From Desulfosediminicola flagellatus (GTDB taxonomy: Bacteria > Desulfobacterota > Desulfobulbia > Desulfobulbales > Desulfocapsaceae), in assembly GCF_005116655.2 (NCBI RefSeq), contig NZ_CP050698.1:3331489-3395488 (forward strand): a stretch of 64,000 bases of DNA, in the 5' to 3' direction. Positions 27,165-36,822 of this stretch are shown here, piece by piece. Below the pieces are notes generated by a model, which saw only the letters and a list, made by a program, of their open reading frames with translations, did no database searches and was not told the DNA's origin. A program made the translations under genes and the position numbers. Each line of letters opens with the position of its first letter. The first letter of the stretch is position 1.

Positions 27165-30100
27165 ATGTTATTGGAAAAATGGCGTTGGAAAAAATTTGGT
27201 TTAACGCTCAAATTCAGCATCGTCTTTGCGCTCCTGCTTTTCCTTTTTATCCTTATCGGGGTTACCGGATATATCTCCTATATTAATATCCAGACAGCTG
27301 AAGAGAAGATTCTTACAACCAAAAACATTACACGCCATGTTCTTGAAATGGATCGGGGCATGGAACGGGCATATCGTCTTCATGGCGATTTTTTTCTTCA
27401 CTATCAATACATTGGCCTTCAAGAGGCACATGATCTATATGCCCTGCCCTCAGTCAAACAGGTAGCCAGGGTGATTAAGCTCAGTAACGAACTGAAACAT
27501 CTCCTTTTCGAGACTGATCCCATTCACGTTAATACAAATTATGAAGCTGATGTTAATCTTTACCTGGCATCAGCAAAACGCTTTGCAGACACATCTATAG
27601 AAGCTGTAGAACTTGTAACACGTCGCTCGTTACCGGAAAGAGGTATAGAAGCGAGGTTGATGTCAGTTTGCAAATCAATCCAGGATAATCTGTCCCCCTA
27701 TAAATCCCTTTTGGATCAAGCCAACAGGGCCTGCTCATTCTACAAAGACTACCTTATCAGTAGACACCGTCATCTCATGCAGTCTTCCCTCAATGAACTA
27801 AGTACACTCAGCGTCGAAATAGCAGAGCAAACCACACTCCCTGCGGATGTTAACAATGCCTTTCTTTACGACCGTAATCAATACCGGATGCTGAGTGATG
27901 CATTACTCACGATCGACTTGGCAATTAACGGAAAATTCAAAGACTTCCAACTGCAGCAAGAGACCTTAACTCCCATATCCACAACGCTGGTAAATCTTTC
28001 ACGAACGGCAGAGATTGAGGCTCAAAAAACGATTGATCAGGCAAGCAGAACATCAGCCCTGATCATTCCCATCAGTACTTTACTTGGAATATTCATCATC
28101 ATTTTTCTTTTCCGTCTGGTACATGCGAGTATTACAAAAAATGTCATACGCCTCACAGACGTTGCAAGTGAATTCAGCCGAGGCAATCTGCAGACCAGAG
28201 TTGAAAAAATCGGCTATGATGAGCTTGGTCAGCTTGCAGTCATATTTAACAATATGGCAGCCCACATTGCTGATCTCATCAACAACCTTGAGACAAAAGT
28301 TGTTCAGCGCACCAGTGAACTCGCTTTAAGTGAAGAACGATTTCGACAGTTGGTCCGCGAACTGCCTAACATAGCTGTTCAGGGGTATGATGAAAACAGG
28401 ATAATCCGTTACTGGAACAGGGCCAGCGAAGTACTTTTCGGTTACAGCAGCGATGAAGCACTGGGGAAAAAAATAGAAGATCTGATTTATCCCGCAAATA
28501 TTCACGACGACCTTTGCCAGCAAATAACCAACTGGTTTGATAACAATATTCCTATCACCGCCTCGGAAATCATGCTTCAGCACAAGAATGGCAGCGAGGT
28601 TCCGGTGTATGCTGCCTACGTAATGCAGGCAAACAGCGATGGGGTACAAACCATGTATTGTGTCCACGTTGATCTGGCAGAACTCAAACGCGCTCAGAAA
28701 GGCGAGCAACGAAGCGAATTTTTCTACAGACAACTCTTTGAACAATCAAGTAGTGCTGTTGCTGTCTATGAACCAGTTGATAGTGGAGATAACTTTATTA
28801 TCAAGGACATCAATAGTGCCGGCGAAGTACTTGAAGGAACTAAAAGAGACAGGTTGATCGGGCACACACTCACCGAGGTATTCCCGAAATCTGAGAGTGA
28901 ACAGTTACTCGAACTTTTCAGGAAAGTTCTCAAAAGTGGTAAGCCTGCATTCATACCAACTATAGTATATGACGACGACCAGCTTCGACAATGGCGTGAA
29001 AACAGGGTCTATCGACTACCATCAGGTGAAATTGTTATGCTTTATGATGACATCACCACCCAGAAAGAAACAGAAACAAAAAATCAAGCCATGGAACTTC
29101 GGCTTCAGCGCGCCCAGAAGATGGAAGCTATCGGCCTCATGGCGGGTGGCATTGCCCATGACCTGAATAATACATTATCCGCCATAATCGGTTACCCTGA
29201 TCTGCTAATGCTGCAGCTTCCAGAAGAGAGTCAATTGAGAAAACCCCTCACCGCCATCAAGCAGGCAGGTGAACGAGCCTCTGCCGTAGTGGCAGACCTT
29301 CTTACAGTGGCAAGAGGCATAGCTACACCACAGCAGGAAGCAGATATCAATTTGCTGGTACAGGATTTTTTTCAATCTGAAAAAATGAGCAAATTACAAG
29401 AGGAGTACCCCAACATTCTATTTGAGCAGTACCTGGCTGGTGACTTGCCTCATATAGTCTGCTCGTCTGTACATATAATGAAATGTATTAATCATCTTGC
29501 TGTCAATGCTGTTGAGTCCATTAACAAGTGTGGAAAAGTGATATTTGCCACACGCATTCAAATCCCGAATCAATCCATAATCAATAAGTTCGGTCTGCAG
29601 CCAATACCACATTCGGTCCTGAGCATCTCTGACACGGGACCAGGCATGTCTACTGAGGATCTCGAACATATTTTTGAACCGTTCTACACGAAACGCTCTA
29701 TGGGAAGAGTCAGCGGTACCGGTCTCGGCCTCTCTGTTGTATGGAATATCATGGAAGAACACAAGGGTGCTGTAGTGGTTGAAACCGATTCGAAAAGAAC
29801 GTCATTTGATCTCTATTTCCCGACAGTTCCTCAAAAATCAATACGTCACAAAAATCCTGAAATCACACTTACAGACTTACGTGGAAACGGCGAAAAAATC
29901 CTGGTAGTAGATGATGAACCGCAACAGCGCGAACTCGCAAAAAAAGTCCTTGAGCATTACGGCTACAAAGTTGAGTGTCAACCTTCAGGTGAAGACGCTA
30001 TTAGTTACCTGAAAACTCACTCTGTCGACCTGATAATTCTCGATATGATTATGACACCGGGAATAAGCGGGCGTCAGACCTATGAACTGGTCACACATAT

Positions 30101-30251
30101 GCACCCAAACCAGAAAGCTATTATTGCAAGCGGCTTTTCTGAAAGTGAAGATATTCGGGAAACGTTACGAATGGGCGCAGGTAATTTTATCAAAAAACCC
30201 TACTCGATAAAAGAACTCGCCTCATGTGTGAAAAGCGAGCTATTAAAGTAA
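27165..30251 (+). CDS. Hybrid sensor histidine kinase (HAMP-PAS-PAS-HisKA-HATPase-REC)
   Basis: This 1028-residue membrane kinase starts with a membrane helix near 12-37, then a helical extracytoplasmic sensor of about 260 residues and a second helix near 300-322. A HAMP domain follows, then a coiled coil and two PAS domains (about 395-510 and 525-640). The phosphoacceptor is His665 in GGIAHDLNNTLSAI, the ATPase domain carries DTGPGMS and GTGLGLSVV, and a C-terminal receiver has Asp960 in LDMIMTPG with a DDEP acidic pair. It can pass phosphate within itself, but no DNA-binding regulator or Hpt gene is adjacent. The binding lipoprotein just upstream is its likely partner. No strong ribosome site precedes the ATG. 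Confidence 0.9.
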   Translation: MLLEKWRWKKFGLTLKFSIVFALLLFLFILIGVTGYISYINIQTAEEKILTTKNITRHVLEMDRGMERAYRLHGDFFLHYQYIGLQEAHDLYALPSVKQVARVIKLSNELKHLLFETDPIHVNTNYEADVNLYLASAKRFADTSIEAVELVTRRSLPERGIEARLMSVCKSIQDNLSPYKSLLDQANRACSFYKDYLISRHRHLMQSSLNELSTLSVEIAEQTTLPADVNNAFLYDRNQYRMLSDALLTIDLAINGKFKDFQLQQETLTPISTTLVNLSRTAEIEAQKTIDQASRTSALIIPISTLLGIFIIIFLFRLVHASITKNVIRLTDVASEFSRGNLQTRVEKIGYDELGQLAVIFNNMAAHIADLINNLETKVVQRTSELALSEERFRQLVRELPNIAVQGYDENRIIRYWNRASEVLFGYSSDEALGKKIEDLIYPANIHDDLCQQITNWFDNNIPITASEIMLQHKNGSEVPVYAAYVMQANSDGVQTMYCVHVDLAELKRAQKGEQRSEFFYRQLFEQSSSAVAVYEPVDSGDNFIIKDINSAGEVLEGTKRDRLIGHTLTEVFPKSESEQLLELFRKVLKSGKPAFIPTIVYDDDQLRQWRENRVYRLPSGEIVMLYDDITTQKETETKNQAMELRLQRAQKMEAIGLMAGGIAHDLNNTLSAIIGYPDLLMLQLPEESQLRKPLTAIKQAGERASAVVADLLTVARGIATPQQEADINLLVQDFFQSEKMSKLQEEYPNILFEQYLAGDLPHIVCSSVHIMKCINHLAVNAVESINKCGKVIFATRIQIPNQSIINKFGLQPIPHSVLSISDTGPGMSTEDLEHIFEPFYTKRSMGRVSGTGLGLSVVWNIMEEHKGAVVVETDSKRTSFDLYFPTVPQKSIRHKNPEITLTDLRGNGEKILVVDDEPQQRELAKKVLEHYGYKVECQPSGEDAISYLKTHSVDLIILDMIMTPGISGRQTYELVTHMHPNQKAIIASGFSESEDIRETLRMGAGNFIKKPYSIKELASCVKSELLK

Positions 30252-30493
30252 CTCGAATAGAGTGCAGGCAACTAAACCAACTGAACGGATAGTGTGTTGT
30301 ATTGGTACGAGCACGTTTCCGTTTTTTTTGCCACTCGATCTTCCCCACTCTCCAGCCCCACCCGACATATAGGCGTCCAACCATACAATCATTCAGATTG
30401 CTATACCAAACACAGTGTATTAAGAATGGTAACCTGATAAAAAAACATACCATTGCTGTCGGCAAAACCGCCAACTATCACCACTGAATACGA

Positions 30494-31060
30494 ATGTCCT
30501 CAAGATCTGTGAAACAACGAAGAAAAGAAGAACGTAAATGGGCTGAACGGCAATATATAAAACATCGTCGACACAATATGGTCTATGCCAAACCGGGAGT
30601 TCAGGATTTTGTTATTGTCCTTGATAACCTCAAGCCTTCATTCAATATCGGCAAGATATTTCGAAGCGCTGATGCTCTAGGAGCACATTCAATACATCTT
30701 ATAGGCACCGAGTACTTTGAGGTAAAAGCTGCCAAAGGATCATTTAAATGGATTCCCGCCTCTTTTCACCAGACGTTTGATGAATGTTATACGCAATTGC
30801 ATAGTGAGGGGTATACGATGTTTGTTATGGAACCTGATGCTCCCGCACCTCTTCAGGAAATCGCACTCCCTAAAAAAAGTTGTTTCATCTTCGGTAACGA
30901 GGAGTTCGGTATAAGCTTTGACAAAAGTGCATATACAGATATTCAGGCAATACGTGTACCGCAGGTTGGGCGCGTTGAAAGTCTCAATGTTTCAATTGCT
31001 GCATCTATCGTTATGTATGAGTATTTCAGGCAGCACGCACCTTCACCGACGCATAATTAA
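30494..31060 (+). CDS. SpoU/TrmH-family RNA 2'-O-methyltransferase
   Basis: This 188-residue protein is a SPOUT-fold enzyme that methylates ribose 2'-OH in tRNA or rRNA with S-adenosylmethionine. The three family motifs are present: NIGKIFRSADALGA (motif 1), IFGNEEFGIS (motif 2) and VPQVGRVESLNVSIAASIVMYE (motif 3), which form the trefoil knot. The basic N-terminus (KQRRKEERKW) may bind RNA. It resembles TrmH more than the larger RlmB, but the target nucleotide cannot be read. It stands apart from both neighbours. Confidence 0.88.
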   Translation: MSSRSVKQRRKEERKWAERQYIKHRRHNMVYAKPGVQDFVIVLDNLKPSFNIGKIFRSADALGAHSIHLIGTEYFEVKAAKGSFKWIPASFHQTFDECYTQLHSEGYTMFVMEPDAPAPLQEIALPKKSCFIFGNEEFGISFDKSAYTDIQAIRVPQVGRVESLNVSIAASIVMYEYFRQHAPSPTHN

Positions 31061-31225
31061 CCATTGATGTAATCCACTCCCGGCAAATTAATACCTACAG
31101 TACCCATGTCATAAAACCGTATCTTCAACTCTCGGATTGTGTTATGGCGACTATGTATGTTTCGTATTTCATGCTTTACGCCAATCGCCTTTTGGATAAT
31201 TTCACAGTTTGCTTGAGGATAACCG

Positions 31226-32143
31226 TTGCAATCATCCGTTAAAATACAGCCGGCCAGCGCCAATGAACTCCCAATGGGTGCTTCCTTTTTCGCAATCTTT
31301 CTCTGCATGCTTTTCGGCGCAAATCCTGTTGCGGTCAAGATAACCCTCTCAGGGATCGGTATTTTTACCACTGCCGGGTTACGTTTTAGTATTGCTGCTG
31401 TAGTATTACTTCTATGGGCATATCTTGCCGGTAAATCACTGGCCATAAGCAAAAAACAGCTTTTACAGATGGCTGGCCTGGCAATACTGTTCTTTGTCCA
31501 GATTTCAACATTCTATTACGGCCAGAATAAAACCAGCGCTTCCCATGGTGCGCTTTTGGGTAACCTGCTACCGTTTATCGTCATGATCCTTGCCCACCTG
31601 TTTTTAAAGGATGATAAAATTACCACGAAAAAAATAGCAGGACTGGTTCTTGGTTTTACAGGTGTACTGTTGCTTTTTGTTGATTCACTCAACCTGACCA
31701 CTGACGCCCTCAAAGGTGATTTCATTTTAGTGATTGCTGTTTTTCTGTGGGGCTGCAATGCCATTTATGTAAAAAAGATAACCAGCAGCTTCAGTGCTCT
31801 GCAAATCACCGTATATCCAATGATTCTTGCTATCCCACTCTATTTTTCAGCAGGATTCTTCTTTGACGGGACTATGATTCGTAACCTCAATATCCCTGTA
31901 GTGCAGGGAATTCTTTACCAGTCACTGGTTACAGCATCTTTTGGATTTGTCATGTGGAACACCCTGATACAGAAATACGGGGCGACCGCTTTACACTCGT
32001 TCATCTTTCTTATGCCCATCTCCGGAGTTACTCTTGGGATATTGCTGCTTAACGAACCCATTACGGCCAATCTGCTTGGGTCAATTGCATTTGTTACTAC
32101 CGGGCTGATTGTAATTAATTGGAAAAAGAGACGGAAAACCTAA
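31226..32143 (+). CDS. DMT-superfamily EamA transporter
   Basis: This is a 305-residue inner-membrane exporter with ten predicted helices in two EamA repeats. The second repeat starts near LKGDFILVIAVFLWGCNAIYVKK, and NPVAVKI near residue 33 is the matching segment of the first. The start is TTG at 31226, with GAGGA 6 nt upstream; the next ATG (residue 17) has no ribosome site, so the rare start is preferred. The family includes drug and amino acid exporters; the substrate is unknown. Confidence 0.82.
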   Translation: MQSSVKIQPASANELPMGASFFAIFLCMLFGANPVAVKITLSGIGIFTTAGLRFSIAAVVLLLWAYLAGKSLAISKKQLLQMAGLAILFFVQISTFYYGQNKTSASHGALLGNLLPFIVMILAHLFLKDDKITTKKIAGLVLGFTGVLLLFVDSLNLTTDALKGDFILVIAVFLWGCNAIYVKKITSSFSALQITVYPMILAIPLYFSAGFFFDGTMIRNLNIPVVQGILYQSLVTASFGFVMWNTLIQKYGATALHSFIFLMPISGVTLGILLLNEPITANLLGSIAFVTTGLIVINWKKRRKT

Positions 32144-32273
32144 GAATACTACCTGCCAATAGTTGTATTTGTACTATCCACCTGATATATCTTGGTTTGC
32201 GATTTTCATTTATGCTAAATTATACATTCTCGATAACCATTATACAAACCGTAACATCAGGAGATGACACGAT

Positions 32274-32453
32274 ATGACACGTATTAAATCAGTTCTTTCT
32301 ACTCTTATTGCTGCAGCCTTTGTTCTCACCCTCTCAGCCTGTGCACCTGAAGTCGGAAGTGAGAAGTGGTGTACCCAGATGAAGGAAAAACCTAAAGGTG
32401 AATGGTCAGCCAATGAAACTGCCGACTTTGCAAAACATTGCATTTTTAAATAA
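32274..32453 (+). CDS. Small DUF3012 lipoprotein
   Basis: A 59-codon gene starts at the ATG at 32274 with AGGAG 11 nt upstream. It has an N-terminal signal with lipobox TLSAC (acylated Cys23). The mature 37 residues match the DUF3012 pattern: VGSEKWCTQMKEKPKGEW, then SANETADFAKHCIFK at the end, including two cysteines that probably pair. The function of the family is unknown. It lies 130 bp after the EamA gene and 107 bp before the LysE gene. Confidence 0.8.
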   Translation: MTRIKSVLSTLIAAAFVLTLSACAPEVGSEKWCTQMKEKPKGEWSANETADFAKHCIFK

Positions 32454-32494
32454 TTTGTAATACTCCATTAAGGATTACAGTATCGGCACATTAA

Positions 32495-32525
32495 GGGAGA
32501 AGGTGCAACATACCTACCTTCTCCC
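32495..32525 (+). terminator. Hairpin after the DUF3012 gene
   Basis: GGGAGAAGGT (32495-32504) pairs perfectly with ACCTTCTCCC (32516-32525). There is no T run, so termination would be weak; it may protect the small mRNA. Confidence 0.5.
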
Positions 32526-32560
32526 TACCCGTCCCTAACAAACTTTCAAGGGAGCGCTCA

Positions 32561-33172
32561 ATGGTCTCCACAGAGTTTCTGCTGACATCACTGGTCGTTG
32601 TCCTGATACCCGGGACAGGAGTTATCTACACAGTTTCCAATGGACTGTTTATCGGCTGGCGTGCAGCTATTGCCGCAGCAATTGGATGTACCGCAGGTAT
32701 CGTCCCGCATCTCGTAACATCCATACTTGGGCTTTCTGCAATTCTGCACATGAGTGCCCTCGCCTTTCAAGCTATAAAATATGCAGGCGCCCTCTATTTA
32801 CTTTTTCTTGCATGGTCAATGTGGAAAGAAACCGGTGGCATCAGCCTCACAACTACGGACAGGAGAAGCCTTCTTCAAGTCGGAATCAGAGGTATTCTGC
32901 TGAATATCCTGAATCCTAAACTCTCAATATTCTTCCTGGCATTTCTCCCGTTATTCATTTCTACAGAAACACCCACCCCAATGACAGATATGCTGCTGTT
33001 AAGTGGAATATTTATGGCAATGACACTGCTGGTGTTCATCATCTACGGATTATGTGCCAACGGAGTAAGAAAATATATCGTCAACTCCCCACGTATCGTT
33101 ACCAGAGTACAACGATCTTTTGCGGCAGTATTTGCAATGCTTGGTTTAAAGCTTGCGCTTACTGAGCGGTAG
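32561..33172 (+). CDS. LysE/RhtB-family exporter
   Basis: This is a 203-residue inner-membrane exporter of the LysE superfamily, members of which expel amino acids such as lysine, homoserine or threonine. It has about six hydrophobic helices and the family's N-terminal pattern (LVVVLIPGTGVIYTVSNGLFIGWRAAIAAAIGCTAGI), then KYAGALYLLFLAW and GILLNILNPKLSIFFLAFLP. AAGGGAG precedes the ATG. The substrate is not readable. Confidence 0.88.
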   Translation: MVSTEFLLTSLVVVLIPGTGVIYTVSNGLFIGWRAAIAAAIGCTAGIVPHLVTSILGLSAILHMSALAFQAIKYAGALYLLFLAWSMWKETGGISLTTTDRRSLLQVGIRGILLNILNPKLSIFFLAFLPLFISTETPTPMTDMLLLSGIFMAMTLLVFIIYGLCANGVRKYIVNSPRIVTRVQRSFAAVFAMLGLKLALTER

Positions 33173-33240
33173 GAATGTTAAACAGGAAGATTAGAGTAAA
33201 GATATATCAGGATTGCGCTGAAGAGTTACGAGTAAATATG

Positions 33241-34014
33241 TCATTCATAGCTGCCGGACATATCCTTCCAGGCTGGAAACTTTTCCCGATAGTCTTCAAG
33301 AGATTTTTTAGAAATTGTCAGTGTAATGGTTTCCTCTATTGGGCCGCATTTATGCAGTAAGCTCCCTTGTGGATCGATCAGGGAAGAACGTCCGTCATAT
33401 TTCAAACCTTTTCCATCCACTCCTACTCTGTTTACCGCAGCTATATAGGCTTGATTTTCTATCGCTCTCGCCATTAACAGGGCATCCCAATGGGCGGAAC
33501 GGGCTGCTGGCCAGTTGGCCACATAGATTCCGAGATCATATTCTTTGTGACTATTAGCACTCCACGCAGGAAATCGCAGATCGTAGCATATAAATGGGCG
33601 GATCTTCCAGTTTTTGTAGGAGATAATCAGTTTATTTTCGCCACTGCTAAAAACCTGATCTTCTTTTGCGTAGCGAAACAGATGGAATTTATCATAGTGG
33701 GAAACTTCACCTTCCGGGGTCACCCAGAGCAAACGATTATAGCACTTTGAACCATCCTTAACAATGATACTGCCGGTTATAGCTGCTCCGACAGACGTTG
33801 ATGCATGTTTTAGCCAGGCGACAGTCGAACCTGTCATCTGTTCGGCAAGCGACTCAGCATTCAGGGTAAAGCCGGTGGTAAACATTTCCGGTAAAATGAT
33901 CAGGTCAGTTGTTCCGGCAAGTGATGCAAACGTGTGGCTGAAAGCATCGCGGTTTGCAATGATGTCTTCCCAAACGAGATCAGCCTGAATCAGTGTAAGT
34001 CGTAAATCATTCAA
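33241..34014 (-). CDS. Nitrilase-superfamily omega-amidase (YafV-like)
   Basis: This 257-residue C-N hydrolase has the full catalytic triad: Glu43 in LPEMF, Lys109 in YDKFHLF and Cys143 in ICYDLRFP. The arrangement and length match YafV/Nit2-type omega-amidases, which hydrolyse alpha-ketoglutaramate and alpha-ketosuccinamate left by glutamine or methionine-salvage transaminases. No transaminase lies next to it. It is followed on the same strand by nothing, and its promoter lies in the short gap before the K+ channel gene. Confidence 0.85.
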   Translation of the reverse strand: MNDLRLTLIQADLVWEDIIANRDAFSHTFASLAGTTDLIILPEMFTTGFTLNAESLAEQMTGSTVAWLKHASTSVGAAITGSIIVKDGSKCYNRLLWVTPEGEVSHYDKFHLFRYAKEDQVFSSGENKLIISYKNWKIRPFICYDLRFPAWSANSHKEYDLGIYVANWPAARSAHWDALLMARAIENQAYIAAVNRVGVDGKGLKYDGRSSLIDPQGSLLHKCGPIEETITLTISKKSLEDYREKFPAWKDMSGSYE

Positions 34015-34045
34015 ATCGCATATACCCCGTGAATTTTAACTACAA

Positions 34046-35155
34046 CTACCTGTCATCCCCAAGTATCAGTGAAACCCAGTCAACATCGGGCCTGTGTACC
34101 GCAATAACAAAAAGATGATCGTTTGGGTAAACCTCAACATCCTCACCAGGATTCATCATAATTGTACCATCTTCATCTCTTTTTATACCAACAAGCAGTG
34201 CATGCGCATCTGTAGAACGAAGCATTTGGCGAACACGCGGAACAGGAATCATCTTATCAAGGCCCGGCCATGCCTTTACTGAATAAAAGGTGTCACCCGC
34301 CTTGCTGTCCATAAGAAGCAACACAACCTCAGAAAGATCTGGGTTAGAAATTTCACGCGCCAGCATAAGATCATTTAAGCGCGTAATAACCCTTATGCGA
34401 GTATAATGAATACCATCAATATGGCGATGAGCAATTCTCGATTTATTGATCCTGTCGATATGGCGGATATTGGAGCGGTCACGTATATAGACAGTTGTAA
34501 AAGCTAATCTATTAATCTCGTCAACCGCAAGCGTAGTAAGAATAGTCTCTTCATCTGTATAGCCGTATATTATAACGCAATCGGCTGTATCTACGCATGA
34601 CCGTTTCAATACATCATCACTACTGATAGCTCCTCTGATATATTCAACTTCATCACCAAAAGGATTCTCGTCATAGACGTCAGAACATACCACGAGGTCA
34701 GTTCTGCAGTAGAATGAATCATTCCGAATTTCTGCAATAAGGGTGTCTACTTTTTGTTTTGCACCACCACCGAGAATCACGATATGATTTTTCAGATTCA
34801 GCTGTTTAAGACCTCTCACGCGTAATTTCCTCCGCTCTATTAACTTATCGGCTCCGGCTCCAATGGCGGCTGCCATCAGACCGATACCAAAAATCATATC
34901 AAATATAGCGATAACCTGGCCGGGAATAGAATGTGGGACAATATCACCATACCCCACCGTTGTCGCGGTCACAAAAAACCACCAGGTTCCCTTCCACAAC
35001 GTCTTGGCAATGGTTTCCTGAGCAAAGGTTTCATAATCAAAAAAGAGCAGAAGTGCTGCCGAAAATGCATGAAGACACAGCAGTATGATGATTATAGTGA
35101 ACCAATCTGATTTCTTATATAATCTTCTGATTTTTTTATATATAACCAGATACAT
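34046..35155 (-). CDS. Two-helix K+ channel with RCK (TrkA-N/TrkA-C) domains
   Basis: This is a 369-residue ligand-gated potassium channel. Membrane helices near 19-40 and 78-98 flank a pore with the selectivity filter TVGYGD at 66-71. A Rossmann-type RCK domain begins at NHIVILGGG (about 122) and a C-terminal TrkA-C-like domain ends the protein (NPGEDVEVYPNDHLFVIAV). It resembles MthK- and GsuK-type channels gated by Ca2+, nucleotides or NAD(H). The ligand is unknown. It is a single-gene unit. Confidence 0.9.
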   Translation of the reverse strand: MYLVIYKKIRRLYKKSDWFTIIIILLCLHAFSAALLLFFDYETFAQETIAKTLWKGTWWFFVTATTVGYGDIVPHSIPGQVIAIFDMIFGIGLMAAAIGAGADKLIERRKLRVRGLKQLNLKNHIVILGGGAKQKVDTLIAEIRNDSFYCRTDLVVCSDVYDENPFGDEVEYIRGAISSDDVLKRSCVDTADCVIIYGYTDEETILTTLAVDEINRLAFTTVYIRDRSNIRHIDRINKSRIAHRHIDGIHYTRIRVITRLNDLMLAREISNPDLSEVVLLLMDSKAGDTFYSVKAWPGLDKMIPVPRVRQMLRSTDAHALLVGIKRDEDGTIMMNPGEDVEVYPNDHLFVIAVHRPDVDWVSLILGDDR

Positions 35156-35326
35156 TGATCACTATTCCGTATAAGCCCTAATATTCGTTAAAAAAGCAAT
35201 GCCCGACAATTTGCAGATTGGGCAGTGCCATAAAAGAGCGTCTATACTACTGAATATTGCGGAAAACGTCTTGGAAAAATTCTGGCAGGATATGAACCTA
35301 AAAGATGTGGTGCTTAGATGAATACT

Positions 35327-35388
35327 TGGTGGTACCGCAAATTGCGGAGTAACTACTCCCCCCGTACTCCCCGAACAGGGAGCACGGG
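35327..35388. repeat. Cluster of three adjacent palindromes
   Basis: Within 62 bp lie CCGCAAATTGCGG (35335-35347), GGAGTAACTACTCC (35346-35359) and the hairpin CCCGTACTCCC / GGGAGCACGGG (35361-35371 with 35378-35388). The last has a plus-strand A-C mismatch that becomes G-U on the minus strand, so it probably terminates the nitroreductase transcript. The left edge reads TGGTGGTACCGC, resembling the conserved T-box core, but no plus-strand gene follows. Confidence 0.5.
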
Positions 35389-35409
35389 CTTTAGTGACTT
35401 CGCTTCCAG

Positions 35410-36045
35410 TTACTTGTGGAAACTTACAACAATTTCATTTTTCGTTTTACGCCATTTTGCCGAATGTAACTCAAGGCCAGGCTTTCGATAACCAATAGGA
35501 AGCAGTAAAGGTACCCAATACTTGTCAGGGATTTTAAATTCCTTCCGGACTCCTTCATGATCAAATCCATCCATAGGGTGACTTTCAAGCCCAAGTTCTA
35601 TGGCTGCATACATGAGGCTCATAGCGAAAAAACCAGCATTCTTCACAGCAAAAGCAAGATTGGCTTCAGGACTCCAATCGTAAAGTGACTTAGCAGCATT
35701 AAGAAACCATTCACGTTGTTCAGCTGTCATTGAGCCGCTATCAAGCATCTGCTGCCAGTTCTTCTCTACTATTTCATGCCCTTCAGCCCAGCCGCTCTTG
35801 TCGGCAAGCACAATCAGCACGACGGGCGCTTCAACCACTTTTGGCTGATCCCAGGCCAAAGCCTTCAACCGCTCCTTTTCATTCTGGTCACGTAATACAA
35901 TAAGATTCCAGGGCTGCAGATTAAAACTCGATGGTGCTCTTGCTGCCATCTCTATCAGATCATTGAGTGACTCTTCACTAACATCTCTATCTGAGTCAAA
36001 GAAGTTTATGGATCGTCTCTGTGTGCTCACATCCTTAAAATTCAT
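35410..36045 (-). CDS. Nitroreductase-family FMN oxidoreductase
   Basis: This is a 211-residue flavoprotein using NAD(P)H to reduce nitro compounds, quinones or similar acceptors. The N-terminal RRSINFFDSDRDVS and APSSFNLQPWNLIVL carry the FMN-binding Arg, Ser and Asn positions. ELGLESHPMDGFDHEGVRKEF and the C-terminal LLPIGYRKPG complete the family pattern. The ATG at 36045 has AAGGAG 5 nt upstream, better than the ATG 6 codons earlier. The pirin gene lies 78 bp upstream on the same strand; both may answer the same stress. Confidence 0.88.
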   Translation of the reverse strand: MNFKDVSTQRRSINFFDSDRDVSEESLNDLIEMAARAPSSFNLQPWNLIVLRDQNEKERLKALAWDQPKVVEAPVVLIVLADKSGWAEGHEIVEKNWQQMLDSGSMTAEQREWFLNAAKSLYDWSPEANLAFAVKNAGFFAMSLMYAAIELGLESHPMDGFDHEGVRKEFKIPDKYWVPLLLPIGYRKPGLELHSAKWRKTKNEIVVSFHK

Positions 36046-36123
36046 AGTTTCTCCTTTATGCATATGACCTGTAGTAATTACTTACAGGATTCTTTGGTAA
36101 AGTATATTATGTATTCATCATGT

Positions 36124-36822
36124 TTATGAAGGGACATCAATCAAAACCAGTTCAGATTGAGCCAAACTTTTAATCCTCAGGTCACTTTCACCACTGATCC
36201 TTGCCTGATCTCCTTTGCTACACAGTGTACCGTTCACATCGATCTCGCCATTCATCACATATATAAATAGCTTTCGTTCAGAGTCAGTTGAAAAGGCGAG
36301 ATGGGTATCTTCATCCAACGCAGCACGATAAATACCGGCATCCGTGTTCAGACTGACGACATCATCACCACCCTTTTCTGAGGCTAAAAGTGCAAATCTG
36401 TTATGCCATGCTTCAGGCGTAAAAGATTTCTGATCATATGATGGAATTAGACCGCTCTTGTCCGGCAATATCCATATCTGATAAAAATGAACAGGTGTAT
36501 CATTCACATTGACTTCAGAGTGGTAAAGGCCTGTACCTGCGGTCATTCGCTGCACATCACCGGCTTTTATAACGCTTTCATTCCCCATAGTATCTTTGTG
36601 AAACATCTCCCCTTCAAGAACTATGGAGACAATCTCCATCTCTTCATGCGGGTGTTTTCCAAACCCTTCTTGTGGTTCGACAATGTCATCATTAAAGACC
36701 CTCAGTCTGCCATGCTGAACATTAGTGGGGTCGTGATAATTACTAAAAGAAAAAAGCCAGTATGTCTTCAACCAGCCCATATCTGTAAAATGTCTATCTG
36801 GTGATTGGATTTTAGTGATCAT
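36124..36822 (-). CDS. Pirin-family bicupin (YhhW-like)
   Basis: This 232-residue protein has the pirin N-terminal cupin with the metal ligands in GKHPHEEMEIVSIVLEG and the glutamate/histidine of GTGLYHSEVN. The C-terminal half (GIYRAAL...FIYVMNGEIDVNG) is the shortened cupin of the YhhW group. E. coli YhhW has quercetinase activity in vitro; the natural role is unknown. The ATG at 36822 is preceded by GGAGGAA and is preferred to a start four codons earlier. Next downstream on the same strand is a nitroreductase. Confidence 0.87.
   Translation of the reverse strand: MITKIQSPDRHFTDMGWLKTYWLFSFSNYHDPTNVQHGRLRVFNDDIVEPQEGFGKHPHEEMEIVSIVLEGEMFHKDTMGNESVIKAGDVQRMTAGTGLYHSEVNVNDTPVHFYQIWILPDKSGLIPSYDQKSFTPEAWHNRFALLASEKGGDDVVSLNTDAGIYRAALDEDTHLAFSTDSERKLFIYVMNGEIDVNGTLCSKGDQARISGESDLRIKSLAQSELVLIDVPS

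Noticed and set aside
31057..31225. A minus-strand open stretch of about 55 codons between the RNA methyltransferase and EamA genes that looked like the end of a protein.
   Set aside because: It continues antisense into the EamA gene, has no ribosome site and resembles no family; probably chance.
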